Positions 53,189 to 62,491 of a DNA stretch of 64,000 nt are shown here, in pieces. Source of the stretch: Candidatus Avelusimicrobium vaccinum (GTDB taxonomy: Bacteria > Elusimicrobiota > Elusimicrobia > Elusimicrobiales > Elusimicrobiaceae); assembly GCA_902794895.1 (NCBI GenBank), contig CADBIY010000002.1:137660-201659 (forward strand), read 5' to 3'. The translations under genes were made by a program, and so were the position numbers. The notes under the pieces are model-generated. The model ran no database searches. It was given only the letters and a program-made list of their open reading frames with translations, and was not told the DNA's origin. Each line of letters opens with the position of its first letter. Position 1 is the stretch's first letter.

Positions 53189-53746
53189 ATGGGTATTATA
53201 TCGGTAATTATTATTTTCATTTGTATCTGCGTGGACAACGTAGTCTGTGCCAATATGTCCGCTATGAAAATGAATCCGGAACAAAAAAGTGTTTTTTCCA
53301 TTAAAGTAGCGCTCTTTTTTGCTATTTTTAATGCATTGCTTTTTGGACTGGGTTATTTAATTAGCATTATTTTCTTCCGGGATTGGATTTACTTAGCACA
53401 TAACTGGGTGGCTTTTGCATTCCTGTTATTGCTGGGTATTAAATTCATGTTGGAATCGATCGAAAAATCCCCCAGTTTTAATACCGTTGATGTGGATGAC
53501 ACAAAAAAATTATTTAAGGTATCTTTTTTGATGGGGCTGAATGCGTTTTTAGTAGGGTACGCCGTGGAAACCATGGATACTTCTTGTTTTCCGCAGTTAG
53601 TATTTTTATTCATTATCACGTTTGCTTTAACGTTGTTGGGCTTCCATTTGGGCGATCAAAATTCCAAAACAATTGCCAGCAAAAAAGTAGAGTTGGTCGC
53701 CGGAATTATTTTGATTATTATGGCAGTCCGCTTAATTGTTCTTTAG
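53189..53746 (+). CDS. Second MntP-like membrane protein
   Basis: A 185-residue protein with the same six-helix layout as the gene before it. The first helix keeps the Asp (CICVDNVVCAN), but the fourth reads GLNAFLVGYAV, with Asn for the second Asp. It may have another substrate or pair with the first protein. Both are transcribed together up to a strong terminator. Confidence 0.75.
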   Translation: MGIISVIIIFICICVDNVVCANMSAMKMNPEQKSVFSIKVALFFAIFNALLFGLGYLISIIFFRDWIYLAHNWVAFAFLLLLGIKFMLESIEKSPSFNTVDVDDTKKLFKVSFLMGLNAFLVGYAVETMDTSCFPQLVFLFIITFALTLLGFHLGDQNSKTIASKKVELVAGIILIIMAVRLIVL

Positions 53747-53755
53747 TCCGTTACT

Positions 53756-53795
53756 AAAAAACAGGTACAAAGATAATCTTTGTACCTGTTTTTTT
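53756..53795. terminator. Bidirectional terminator
   Basis: ACAGGTACAAAGA pairs with TCTTTGTACCTGT around TAA, with A6 before and T7 after. Confidence 0.85.
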
Positions 53796-53808
53796 ATATT
53801 CACTTACA

Positions 53809-55020
53809 CTATAAATACAAATCAAAAGAATCCAATTGTTTTCCTTTATCACTATACACTTTGACAGAGAGTTTCCGGTCTACAATTTTGATGCTTGCAT
53901 AATGCCGCGCAGAAACAAAACGCGCGGTGGAAGGATCCGGATGTTCCCGTTTAGTAGGCTTGATAGCGGCGGTTCCTAAGGTTAAATAAGTCACTCCGCG
54001 GGATTTCGTTTCACCGCGGAACATAGGAAAAGTGCGTTCATAATCCGCATCGCCTCCTTGCAAAACCAAACGAACCCCATAATCTTCAAAAATTTTAACC
54101 CAATTAAAAAATACTTCTTGGTTGGGACCTTTTACCCCAGACGAATAAACCGGAGTATTAAGCACCACAATTTTCCATTTTTCACTGGCTCCTGCCAGCG
54201 TGGTTTTCAACCATTTTGTTTGGGCAGAATCCTCCCCGATTTCCGGTCCCCAAACGGCCCCTTGCGTAATATTAGCATCCAAAAACACAAAACGCGCATT
54301 AGCCGTATCAAATGAATAATATTTGGGAGTGGCATTACTCCAAGTCATTGTATGATACCGCGTATAGTTTTGCGCCAAAAAAGGCTTACTATCACGACTC
54401 TCCCGGGCCGGACCATACTCATTGGGTCCTAATGCCACAAAAAGCGGATTGTGGCGAAGCACATGTTGAAAAGGGGTAAAAAATTCTTGATTCGCTTCGT
54501 CATTAAGCCCGCTATGCGTTAAATTTCCCGTATGAATCAGAAAATCGCTCTTTTCCTGTTGCATCAGCAAGGCTAAATTCTCGCGGGCCTGGGCGGCTTC
54601 GTCCGGCAAGGCGTTACCTAGTTCATCCACGGCGGCTTCCGCGCCGGTAGCACCTATCGCCAAAAAATGGACAATTTTCCGTTCCGGTGAAAACAAGGTA
54701 CGAAAAGTTCCTTCAACCGGTTCTTGCACGCCATCACGCGAACGGTTATAAACATATAACCGGTAACAAAAATCCTGATTGGGCACGAGTCCGTAAAGTA
54801 CGGCTTTATGGTTATATGCCTCCGGAGTAACCGTCATGATTTGATTGCACCGCGGCGCTGGGCCGTACTCCAACCACCCCGGAGTAGGAACGCTGGTTTG
54901 CCAACGTAAAATCACGGTGGTTTGCGTCGGATCTTCCAGATAGGGGCCCCGCGTCAACTGAGCCGCTTGGATAATAACCGGTAAAAATAATAAGACTAAC
55001 ACATATAAAAATTTTTTCAT
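53809..55020 (-). CDS. Exported purple-acid-phosphatase-like protein without metal ligands
   Basis: A 403-residue protein. Signal MKKFLYVLVLLFLPVIIQAA, then a fibronectin-like N domain (about 20-110; TRGPYLEDPTQTTVILRW) and a metallophosphoesterase-like fold. The five metal motifs are all altered: AIGATG for the first Asp, HTGNLT for GDxxY, LGPNEY for GNHE, LNTPVYSS for the HxP strand and GGDADYER for GHxH. It is probably a non-catalytic relative, perhaps a binding protein. Confidence 0.75.
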   Translation of the reverse strand: MKKFLYVLVLLFLPVIIQAAQLTRGPYLEDPTQTTVILRWQTSVPTPGWLEYGPAPRCNQIMTVTPEAYNHKAVLYGLVPNQDFCYRLYVYNRSRDGVQEPVEGTFRTLFSPERKIVHFLAIGATGAEAAVDELGNALPDEAAQARENLALLMQQEKSDFLIHTGNLTHSGLNDEANQEFFTPFQHVLRHNPLFVALGPNEYGPARESRDSKPFLAQNYTRYHTMTWSNATPKYYSFDTANARFVFLDANITQGAVWGPEIGEDSAQTKWLKTTLAGASEKWKIVVLNTPVYSSGVKGPNQEVFFNWVKIFEDYGVRLVLQGGDADYERTFPMFRGETKSRGVTYLTLGTAAIKPTKREHPDPSTARFVSARHYASIKIVDRKLSVKVYSDKGKQLDSFDLYL

Positions 55021-55093
55021 CTCTTTTATTCTATCAAAAATCTTTTAGTAAAACCTGTCTCATAGCCAAAACCTATAAAATTTTGTTTAATAA

Positions 55094-55978
55094 ATGTATA
55101 TGAAAAAAATTATTTCTCTTTTTGCATTTTGTACATTGCTCTGCACTGTACATGCCCGTACTGTGGAGGTAGAAACCACCTACACCGGATCTTCCCGCTT
55201 TGACAAAGTACATGTCAGCGCCGCAGCCGCTTTGAATTTAAATGTTCAAGCCGGCTTAGAAGCCACTTTGGCAAATGAACATCACCTGTTTAATAAACCG
55301 GTCTATTCTGTAGCCGTTCCCGTATTTATGGATTTCGATCTTATCCAATTCCGTTTGCGTCCTTTTTATTATTTTAAAAATAAGAGTTCTCAACCGGAAT
55401 ATCAAGATGCCTCTGCGTACGGCGTGCAAGGTAATTTAATATTAGCGTTAAATCAAGATACGGTGAATGATATCTATACACACGCTTTTATTGGGGCCGC
55501 TTTTGCCCGTCAAAAAGGGACGGTGTTTTTTGATAACCGGGCGGAAGAAAACCGCTATTATTCTCAAGCCGCCTATACGCTGGGATTCGAACAAGAAATG
55601 TACCGCGCTTTTCATTTCCGTGCCGCGGTTTCTGCTTTCCAATACCCGGACGGAATTACCGGTGTATCCGGGATTCGTACCATCTTAGACCAACAAGATT
55701 TAGCCCATACACAAACCTTAGAAATTGTCCACGATTTAGCCAAGTATACGTTGGATGCGCGCGCCGCACGCGTTTGGGCCGATAACGGGTCTTCGTTCTA
55801 TGTGGGATACCGTTTTGCGGAATATTATACAGCCGATTCCGATCATTCTGTGTTAATAGGCAATTCTTTCCCGGTAACTAAACAAATTAATCTTGATTTA
55901 GCCTATAACCATCTTATGAATACACATAATCATAACCGGCGTGATATTTGGCAAGCCCGCTTAAATATGGCTTTTTAG
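55094..55978 (+). CDS. Putative outer-membrane beta-barrel protein
   Basis: A 294-residue protein with a signal peptide (KKIISLFAFCTLLCTVHA). Alternating aromatic and polar strands fill the mature part (FRLRPFYYF, YVGYRFAEYY), and the last residue is Phe (ARLNMAF), as outer-membrane barrels require. No close family is recognised. The histidine kinase gene follows by 7 nt. Confidence 0.7.
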   Translation: MYMKKIISLFAFCTLLCTVHARTVEVETTYTGSSRFDKVHVSAAAALNLNVQAGLEATLANEHHLFNKPVYSVAVPVFMDFDLIQFRLRPFYYFKNKSSQPEYQDASAYGVQGNLILALNQDTVNDIYTHAFIGAAFARQKGTVFFDNRAEENRYYSQAAYTLGFEQEMYRAFHFRAAVSAFQYPDGITGVSGIRTILDQQDLAHTQTLEIVHDLAKYTLDARAARVWADNGSSFYVGYRFAEYYTADSDHSVLIGNSFPVTKQINLDLAYNHLMNTHNHNRRDIWQARLNMAF

Positions 55979-55985
55979 GGAATTT

Positions 55986-56741
55986 ATGGAAAAAGAAAAA
56001 AATACTGCCAGCGAAATTAATGCAAAAGCCTTGTCGCTTATCTCGCATAAATTCAAAACTCCGTTATCTATTATTACCGGATATACGGAGGCTATGCTGG
56101 CCCAGGTAACCAAGGAAAAATACTCCCCCTTTACCGCCAAAGCATTGGAAGAAATCAATCAGCAGGGCGACCAACTTTCCAAACTACTCGATAAATTAGA
56201 AGCATTTAACCGCGTATTAACGGCACAACAAAATGGGTTTCAAAAACAAGAAATTACTTTAAAACCTTTAATTAAAGAATGTGCGGCCAAAGCCATTGAA
56301 CAGGAAGGAGATGTTTTTTCTGTTTCTCCGGTAGGAATGGAAAACACCAAAAAAGGGACCTTTGTCGAAATTGATTGTCCGGACCATTTATCCCTACATT
56401 GCAATGAAGAGATGTTGCGCCTTTGTATACATGAGTTAATTGCCAATGCGATTAAATTCAACAATAAATTAGAAAAAAATATCAAAGTGCAGGGAACCAA
56501 TCATGGCGACTGCATCTCCATTTCCATCCGGGATTACGGAACCGGAATCCGCCCCCATGATGTAGACCGTATTTTTGAAACGTTTTACCAAGTAGATGAT
56601 GATTTTACCGGTCAAATTAACGGCTGGGGGTTAGGATTACCCATGGTACAACGAATTGTTGAACTGCACAACGGCTCTATTAGTGTGGTATCGGACCGCG
56701 GGCTGGGATCTATCTTTACGGTTAATTTCCCGATTCTATGA
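55986..56741 (+). CDS. Soluble orphan histidine kinase
   Basis: A 251-residue protein without sensor or membrane segments. The H box is SHKFKTPLSIITGY (His near residue 19). N box NAIKFN, G1 RDYGTGI and G2 GWGLGLPMVQ are present. No response regulator lies nearby, and the receiver-like protein at 33761 is exported. The next gene overlaps by 4 nt (ATGA) and may code for its partner. Confidence 0.88.
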   Translation: MEKEKNTASEINAKALSLISHKFKTPLSIITGYTEAMLAQVTKEKYSPFTAKALEEINQQGDQLSKLLDKLEAFNRVLTAQQNGFQKQEITLKPLIKECAAKAIEQEGDVFSVSPVGMENTKKGTFVEIDCPDHLSLHCNEEMLRLCIHELIANAIKFNNKLEKNIKVQGTNHGDCISISIRDYGTGIRPHDVDRIFETFYQVDDDFTGQINGWGLGLPMVQRIVELHNGSISVVSDRGLGSIFTVNFPIL

Positions 56742-57262
56742 ATACTGAACAAATATTGACGGATTTATCCAATCAATCGGATTCGTTACGGGCACTGGCA
56801 CTCAATGCTACCCAAGAATTACGGTTGTTACAACAACGGTTGGAACAGATTGTTCAGCAATTGCGTAAAAACATTGCAATCCGAGATCAGGCATTTGCAA
56901 CCGACTTTAATACGTTTTGCCTCAATTTACGACATCAGTTAGATGCCTGGGAACCGGCGTGGACACAAACCCGCGCCCTTGTACGCACCGTTAAACCGGG
57001 GCAATGGAACGCAGAGTTGGCACTAACCGCCAAGGGCTTTAACAGCCAAGCACGTATGCTTTCCCGCGCCAATGATGAATTCACAACCGTTTACAGCAAT
57101 TTTGTACAAATCTATAAAAGTTTTACGGCGGCAAAATTACATGTATTTCTGCTGACTTCTTGCCAGACCGATATGGAAAATTTGACATCAAAAATTTTAT
57201 TTTTGGCGCGCGAAATTGCTACTTATACCAGCCGAAACAGGGGGACTTATGCTCGCGGATAA
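56738..57262 (+). CDS. Helical protein coupled to the histidine kinase
   Basis: A 174-residue protein, all helix by appearance, with heptad-like Leu and Gln (TQELRLLQQRLEQIVQQL). ATGA overlap with the kinase and 14-nt overlap with the AI-2E permease gene tie the three together. Function unknown. Confidence 0.7.
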   Translation: MNTEQILTDLSNQSDSLRALALNATQELRLLQQRLEQIVQQLRKNIAIRDQAFATDFNTFCLNLRHQLDAWEPAWTQTRALVRTVKPGQWNAELALTAKGFNSQARMLSRANDEFTTVYSNFVQIYKSFTAAKLHVFLLTSCQTDMENLTSKILFLAREIATYTSRNRGTYARG

Positions 57263-58268
57263 ATCCGTTCATTATTATTTAAAAGTAAGTGCTATTTGCT
57301 TAACTATTATTGCAGCCGGGATGGTTACCGAGTTTTTGGTTTACACCAAGGCGCTCTTAATTCCGCTTGTGATTTCCATTTTTTTGTATACCATTTTAGC
57401 CCAAATGACACTGCATCTAAAACAACGCTTTCATTTTCCGGGCTGGTTGGCTTTAACTGTTTCTATTTTACTGGGGATCTTATTTTTTACTGCGGTCATC
57501 TTATTCACAACCAGTTCCGTTGGACAATTTTTAAAGGGCGCAGAAGTTTATCGCCAAAACATCATCACTACCATCTCGGATCTATCGGAACGGCTCGCTC
57601 CGTACGGGATTAAACTGGACCAAAACTTTCTGGAAAGTTATTTTCGGGAATTACCCGTTTTTGATTGGTTAAAAAACATGGGCGGAAAATTGTTTTCTCT
57701 CGTTTCCAACATGACCCTAATCATTCTGTTCATGACTTTTTTCTTAGTGGGCAGTAAACGGGCGCACCCCATTACTAACCCTGCTATCAAGGAAATGCTT
57801 TCCAATGTATCAATTTATTTATCGGTAAAACTCACCGCTTCGTTGGTAACGGGTTGTATTGCGGCAGCAATTTTACTGGGATTCCAAGTAAAATTAGCGG
57901 TTTTATTTGCTCTGTTTGTATTTTTACTGAATTTTATTCCAAGCGTGGGATCCATGATTGCCGTTTTATTGCCTGTACCGGTGATCTTTTTACAATACGG
58001 ATTTAGTACGAAATTTTTTATCATTATCGGTTTATTATCTGCCGCTGAGTTTATTATCGGCAATTTGCTGGAACCACGTTTCTTAGGTGAAGGCATGGAT
58101 TTGCATCCGGTAACGGTGGTGGCATCCTTAATTTTTTGGACACTTGTTTGGGGCGTTCCCGGAGCCGTCTTATCCGTACCGATTACGGCCTCTGTAAAAA
58201 TAGTATTTAGTAAAATTAAACACACCCGCATGGTAGCGGAATTTTTAGCCGGGCGGCTTCCCCACTAA
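57249..58268 (+). CDS. AI-2E family (PF01594) membrane transporter
   Basis: A 339-residue protein. The start at 57249 (MLADKSVHYY) has AGGGGG upstream. About eight membrane helices; the LLNFIPSVGSMIAVLLPVP and GNLLEPRFLGEGMDLHPVTVV motifs are typical. Members include a sodium/proton exchanger and an exporter of AI-2; the substrate here is open. Confidence 0.88.
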   Translation: MLADKSVHYYLKVSAICLTIIAAGMVTEFLVYTKALLIPLVISIFLYTILAQMTLHLKQRFHFPGWLALTVSILLGILFFTAVILFTTSSVGQFLKGAEVYRQNIITTISDLSERLAPYGIKLDQNFLESYFRELPVFDWLKNMGGKLFSLVSNMTLIILFMTFFLVGSKRAHPITNPAIKEMLSNVSIYLSVKLTASLVTGCIAAAILLGFQVKLAVLFALFVFLLNFIPSVGSMIAVLLPVPVIFLQYGFSTKFFIIIGLLSAAEFIIGNLLEPRFLGEGMDLHPVTVVASLIFWTLVWGVPGAVLSVPITASVKIVFSKIKHTRMVAEFLAGRLPH

Positions 58269-58281
58269 TTTATTTGCACCT

Positions 58282-58312
58282 AAAAACCCGGCCTCTTAGG
58301 GCCGGGTTTTTA
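58282..58312. terminator. Terminator between convergent genes
   Basis: AAAACCCGGCC and GGCCGGGTTTT stem, T5 after it. Confidence 0.85.
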
Positions 58313-58328
58313 TTGTCTGCTATTCCTT

Positions 58329-60527
58329 TTAGTGTAACCAACCTTTAAAATTTTCTTCCGCCAGCGGCTTAGCATAAAAATACCCTTGGGCCACATCACA
58401 ACCGATATCGCGCAAGAATTGAACCTGCTCTTCCGTTTCCACTCCTTCGGCAATCACCAGCATTTTCAAGGATTTAAGCATTTCTACCGTACCTTTGATT
58501 ACTTGTTTGGCATTTTCATTACTATTAAAGCCCGCCAAAAATTCTTTATCCAGTTTAATACTGTCAAACTGCAAATTTTTAAGCACATTTAAAGATGAAT
58601 AACCCGAACCAAAATCATCCATGGAAACGGAAAAACCTTTGTTATGAAGTCCGCGCACCACATTTTGGGCTAGTTTAATATTATCCAAAATCATATTTTC
58701 CGTAAGTTCCACTTCTATTAAATCATGCGGTAAACGGTATTTATCTACCACGCGGGTAATTTGAGGAATATAACGGGAATCATTTAAGTGTTGCCGCGAA
58801 AAATTAACGGAAACCGGAACCAACTTTTTCCCTTCTTGTTCCCATTTAGCCAAACGCTGAACCACCCGTTCCAAAATAAACATATCCAACCGTAAAATAA
58901 ATCTGTTTCGCTCAAATAACGGAATAAACTCGTCCGGACGTACTAAACCTCGTTCGTCATCTTTCCAACGGACTAACGCTTCCGCCCCGCGGATTTTACC
59001 GGTTTTTAAATCGCATTTAGGTTGAAAAAATACAGAGAAGGCTTCCTGCTCCAAAGCCAATTCCATCGAATTTTCAATTCTGCGCTCGCTCACAATCTGT
59101 CGGCGGTATTTTTCATCATAAAACTGGATTTTATCGCCGGATTGGTTCTTGGCATATTCTAAGGCCAAATGGGCCCGGTCCAGCATAATAAAAAATGGAA
59201 TATCCTCGGTAATTTCATATACTCCAAAAGCCGAGTCCACCATTAAGCACGCATCATTTGCGGTACAATCACGGCGAATTTGTGTGGCTATTTTATTAAG
59301 GCGAGAACGTAATTTACTGCGTTCTTCGCATTTGAGCAGTAACACAAAATTATCCGCCGTAGAACGGCAGAAAGTTTCCCCTTCTGCCAGATTTTCACGA
59401 ATTATGTCCGCCACCCGTTGCAACACTTGGTTACCCCGTTCATAACCGTACAAATCATTAATCACTTTAAATTTAGTAATGTCAAAAATGGCTAAGGCCG
59501 CGCCCTCCGGCATTTCTTCTAAATAATCCGGAAAAATTTGATTCATGCGTGCTAAATTATCAGCCCCGGTTAAGGTATCTACAAAGGCCGTGGTAAATAA
59601 GCGTTGATTGTTATAGGCCCGCAAACGTAATAAATATCCTGCCAACAAAAAGAAAATAAAGAAAATAAATATAAATAGCCCTAATGAAACCCAGGTTAAC
59701 ATGCGCGCTTGCCGTTCTACTGCAGCAGTCGGCAATACGGAAACCAAATACCACCGGTTCATAGATAAAGGATACCCATACGCAAACCGACGTTGATTTT
59801 CAAAATTATACCGCAGGAAAGAAACCTGGCCGTTTTCAACCTCTTGTTGAAACAAGCGGAACCTATTTAAATCTGTAAATTGGGCATTCCGTAAAGCAGT
59901 AAAAATATTATCAAAAGATAATTTCTGGCCGGAAACTTCCACATCCCCTTTCTCATCCACTACAAAAGCAAAACCGGTTTCTGATCCGATCGGAAGTTCC
60001 AAAATCGTTTGATAGCGTTCAAGCGGTAAAACAGCAAACAGAGCCCCGATAGGCTCCTGCTGGCTATGCAAAATAGCAGCGGCTACTAATACAGAATTTC
60101 CGTCTTCCGGATCGGGTTGTCTGTCGGAAAGAAAAATTTCTTTTTCCAACGTATTTCCCAAAATATATTGCACCCATTTAGGATCCAGCGACTTTTCTTG
60201 AGAAGAAAAAATTTGTCCGTCTAAAGTAATAACCCCTAAATTTTTAAAATGGTTATACTTGGTTTGTAATTGTAAGAATTTAACTAAACCCGGCTTGTCT
60301 TTCCACGGATATTCACTTTGCACGGTAATGGCAATGGTATTAACAACTTGTTGGTCCCACGAAACCGCGCGGTTAAAATCCTCAGCCGTGTCCCGACCGG
60401 CTACTTCTACCTGCACCCTCACTTCCCGTTCCAATATATTTCCTACATATTGCCAATAGCACACTACACCGGCCGCCAATAAACAGGCGCCCAGTAAAAA
60501 CCAAACTAGAAAAACACGAAACGACAA
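58329..60527 (-). CDS. Membrane c-di-GMP phosphodiesterase: sensor, degenerate GGDEF, active EAL
   Basis: A 732-residue paralogue of the protein at 40580, with the same layout: membrane helix, dCache-like sensor, second helix (about 280-302), GGDEF, EAL. GGDEF reads STADNF, so it is inactive. EAL residues are complete: EALVRW, NFSRQH, ELTEN, DDFGSGYSS, KLDKEF, AEGVE and QGYFYAKP. The window shows two phosphodiesterases and no working cyclase. Confidence 0.9.
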   Translation of the reverse strand: MSFRVFLVWFLLGACLLAAGVVCYWQYVGNILEREVRVQVEVAGRDTAEDFNRAVSWDQQVVNTIAITVQSEYPWKDKPGLVKFLQLQTKYNHFKNLGVITLDGQIFSSQEKSLDPKWVQYILGNTLEKEIFLSDRQPDPEDGNSVLVAAAILHSQQEPIGALFAVLPLERYQTILELPIGSETGFAFVVDEKGDVEVSGQKLSFDNIFTALRNAQFTDLNRFRLFQQEVENGQVSFLRYNFENQRRFAYGYPLSMNRWYLVSVLPTAAVERQARMLTWVSLGLFIFIFFIFFLLAGYLLRLRAYNNQRLFTTAFVDTLTGADNLARMNQIFPDYLEEMPEGAALAIFDITKFKVINDLYGYERGNQVLQRVADIIRENLAEGETFCRSTADNFVLLLKCEERSKLRSRLNKIATQIRRDCTANDACLMVDSAFGVYEITEDIPFFIMLDRAHLALEYAKNQSGDKIQFYDEKYRRQIVSERRIENSMELALEQEAFSVFFQPKCDLKTGKIRGAEALVRWKDDERGLVRPDEFIPLFERNRFILRLDMFILERVVQRLAKWEQEGKKLVPVSVNFSRQHLNDSRYIPQITRVVDKYRLPHDLIEVELTENMILDNIKLAQNVVRGLHNKGFSVSMDDFGSGYSSLNVLKNLQFDSIKLDKEFLAGFNSNENAKQVIKGTVEMLKSLKMLVIAEGVETEEQVQFLRDIGCDVAQGYFYAKPLAEENFKGWLH

Positions 60528-60554
60528 ACGGGAAATGCGAGAAATAATCCCCTC

Positions 60555-61082
60555 CTATGCATGACCGGACGGCGCAGATGCTTGCGCCTGTTGTTTCCGG
60601 AAATATCCTAAGGTTTGTTGGGAATAAGCAAAAAACGGATAAAACGGATGTTCCGGTTTTCGCAAATCTTCCTCTTTAAATTCTACATGAAACAATTGCT
60701 TTTTAGAGACCGCAAACAAACGCACATAGGCCTCTGTTGACGGAGGCGGCAAAGGATTCCCCGTCGGCATAGCCGTCATTTGTTCGGCCAGTTTACCGGC
60801 ATACGCTAACATATGGGCGGCCGCTTCTTGCAGGTCCGGCTGCCCCTGCCCGCCGATAACACCGCCCAATCCGCTCGCGCTGTTATTTTCCACATACAGG
60901 CTGCTATCCCCCAGCGAATTGGTGGCTAAAAACAAATGCTTAGTATCCGGACCGTCTTGCATGGCCATTTCAATTCCTGCCACACAAATTCCTTGCGGAC
61001 CGATTTCGATTACCCCCTTGCGGTTTTCCAAATTCGTTACATCTAACCAAAAATTACGCATGTTTAAATAAGATGTTTTCAT
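60555..61082 (-). CDS. Hypothetical soluble protein
   Basis: A 175-residue protein. The start at 61082 (MKTSYLNMRNFWLDV) has GGGGGC upstream. A strand-rich first half (IEIGPQGICVAGIEMAM), a Gly-rich loop and a helical region with HMLAYAGKLAEQMTAM. No family recognised. It lies 27 nt ahead of the GGDEF/EAL gene and divergent from deoB. Confidence 0.65.
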   Translation of the reverse strand: MKTSYLNMRNFWLDVTNLENRKGVIEIGPQGICVAGIEMAMQDGPDTKHLFLATNSLGDSSLYVENNSASGLGGVIGGQGQPDLQEAAAHMLAYAGKLAEQMTAMPTGNPLPPPSTEAYVRLFAVSKKQLFHVEFKEEDLRKPEHPFYPFFAYSQQTLGYFRKQQAQASAPSGHA

Positions 61083-61196
61083 ACAAAGCCCCCGTATACA
61101 TATTATCATTTTTTTTCTTTTTATTTTAATCGAAAACAAATTAGACGAATTCCTTTTTTTGGGGTATAATAAAGAAAAGAACTTTGGGGGTGTTTT

Positions 61197-62405
61197 ATGA
61201 CGAAAAAAGGCAGAGCCGTAATTTTGATGATGGATTCTTTTGGAATCGGCGGTGCGGAAGATGCACAAAAATTTAACGATCCGGGCGCTGACACACTCGG
61301 GCATATTGCCGCTCAACGCGGTCACTTAAATATACCTAATTTAACCCAATTAGGGTTGCTAAAAGCCGCCCAAGCCTCTACCGGAAGCGAAGTAAACGTC
61401 GGCCCTTTATCGAACACAACCTTACAAATTCCTTCCAAATACGGTTTTATGCGGGAAATAAGCCACGGAAAAGATACTTCGTCCGGCCATTGGGAAATGG
61501 CGGGATGCCCCGTCATGTTTAATTGGGGATATTTCAAGCCGGACTACCCGTCATTTCCACAAGAACTCGTGGATAAAATTTGCCAAGAAGCAGGACTCCC
61601 CGGGATTTTAGGGAATAAAGCCGCTTCCGGTACGGTTATCATTGATGAACTGGGAGAAGAACATATCCGGACCGGGAAACCCATCTGTTATACCTCGGCA
61701 GACAGTGTTTTTCAAATTGCCGCGCATGAACAACATTTTGGGTTAGACAATTTGTATCGGGTTTGCGAAATTGCCTTTAAGCACGTGGCCCCTTATCATA
61801 TTGCCCGCGTGATTGCGCGCCCGTTTGAAGGAGAACACAAGGGCGAATTCAAACGCACTAAAAACCGGCACGATTATTCGGTCCCACCGCCAAATCCCAC
61901 CATATTGGATAGTATTAAAAATGCAGGCGGACAGGTAATTTCTGTCGGCAAAATCAACGATATTTTTGCCAAACAAGGTATTACAAAAGCCGTAAAAGCC
62001 TCCGGATTAGAAGAACTGTGGAATGTTACTTTACAAGAAGCAAAAAACGCGCCGGACTTTAGTTTGGTATTTACCAACTTCGTGGATTTTGATATGACAT
62101 GGGGCCATCGCCGCGACGTGGAAGGTTATGCACAAGGCTTAGAATATTTTGATAAACGTCTTGCGGAGTTTGCCGCCCAAATGGAACCGGACGATATTGC
62201 CTTTATTACTGCCGATCACGGGTGCGATCCCACCTACCGCGGAACAGACCATACCCGCGAACATGTGCCGGTAATTTTGTTCGGCAAAAACGTCAAACCG
62301 CAATTTATCGGCGGGCGGGATACGTATGCCGATTTAGGGCAAACAGTGGCTGATTATTTTAAACTGCCGTCTCTCCCTTACGGCAAGAGTTTTTTAAATC
62401 AGTAA
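61197..62405 (+). CDS. deoB: Phosphopentomutase
   Basis: A 402-residue alkaline-phosphatase-superfamily enzyme. MMDSFGIGGAEDA holds the first metal Asp, KDTSSGHWEM the catalytic Thr, and TADHGCDP and DHTREHVPV further metal ligands. It converts (deoxy)ribose 1- and 5-phosphates, so it feeds nucleoside sugars into central metabolism. TATAAT at 61165-61170 is a likely -10. Confidence 0.95.
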   Translation: MTKKGRAVILMMDSFGIGGAEDAQKFNDPGADTLGHIAAQRGHLNIPNLTQLGLLKAAQASTGSEVNVGPLSNTTLQIPSKYGFMREISHGKDTSSGHWEMAGCPVMFNWGYFKPDYPSFPQELVDKICQEAGLPGILGNKAASGTVIIDELGEEHIRTGKPICYTSADSVFQIAAHEQHFGLDNLYRVCEIAFKHVAPYHIARVIARPFEGEHKGEFKRTKNRHDYSVPPPNPTILDSIKNAGGQVISVGKINDIFAKQGITKAVKASGLEELWNVTLQEAKNAPDFSLVFTNFVDFDMTWGHRRDVEGYAQGLEYFDKRLAEFAAQMEPDDIAFITADHGCDPTYRGTDHTREHVPVILFGKNVKPQFIGGRDTYADLGQTVADYFKLPSLPYGKSFLNQ

Positions 62406-62433
62406 TTGAATCTTAACTATCAAGTATTAATCT

Positions 62434-62467
62434 AAAAAAACGCAGACTTTTTCTGTCTGCGTTTTTT
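62434..62467. terminator. Terminator between deoB and the binding-protein gene
   Basis: AAAAAACGCAGAC and GTCTGCGTTTTTT stem around a 7-nt loop. Confidence 0.85.
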
Positions 62468-62491
62468 GCTATATCTCAAACGATCTTCTTG

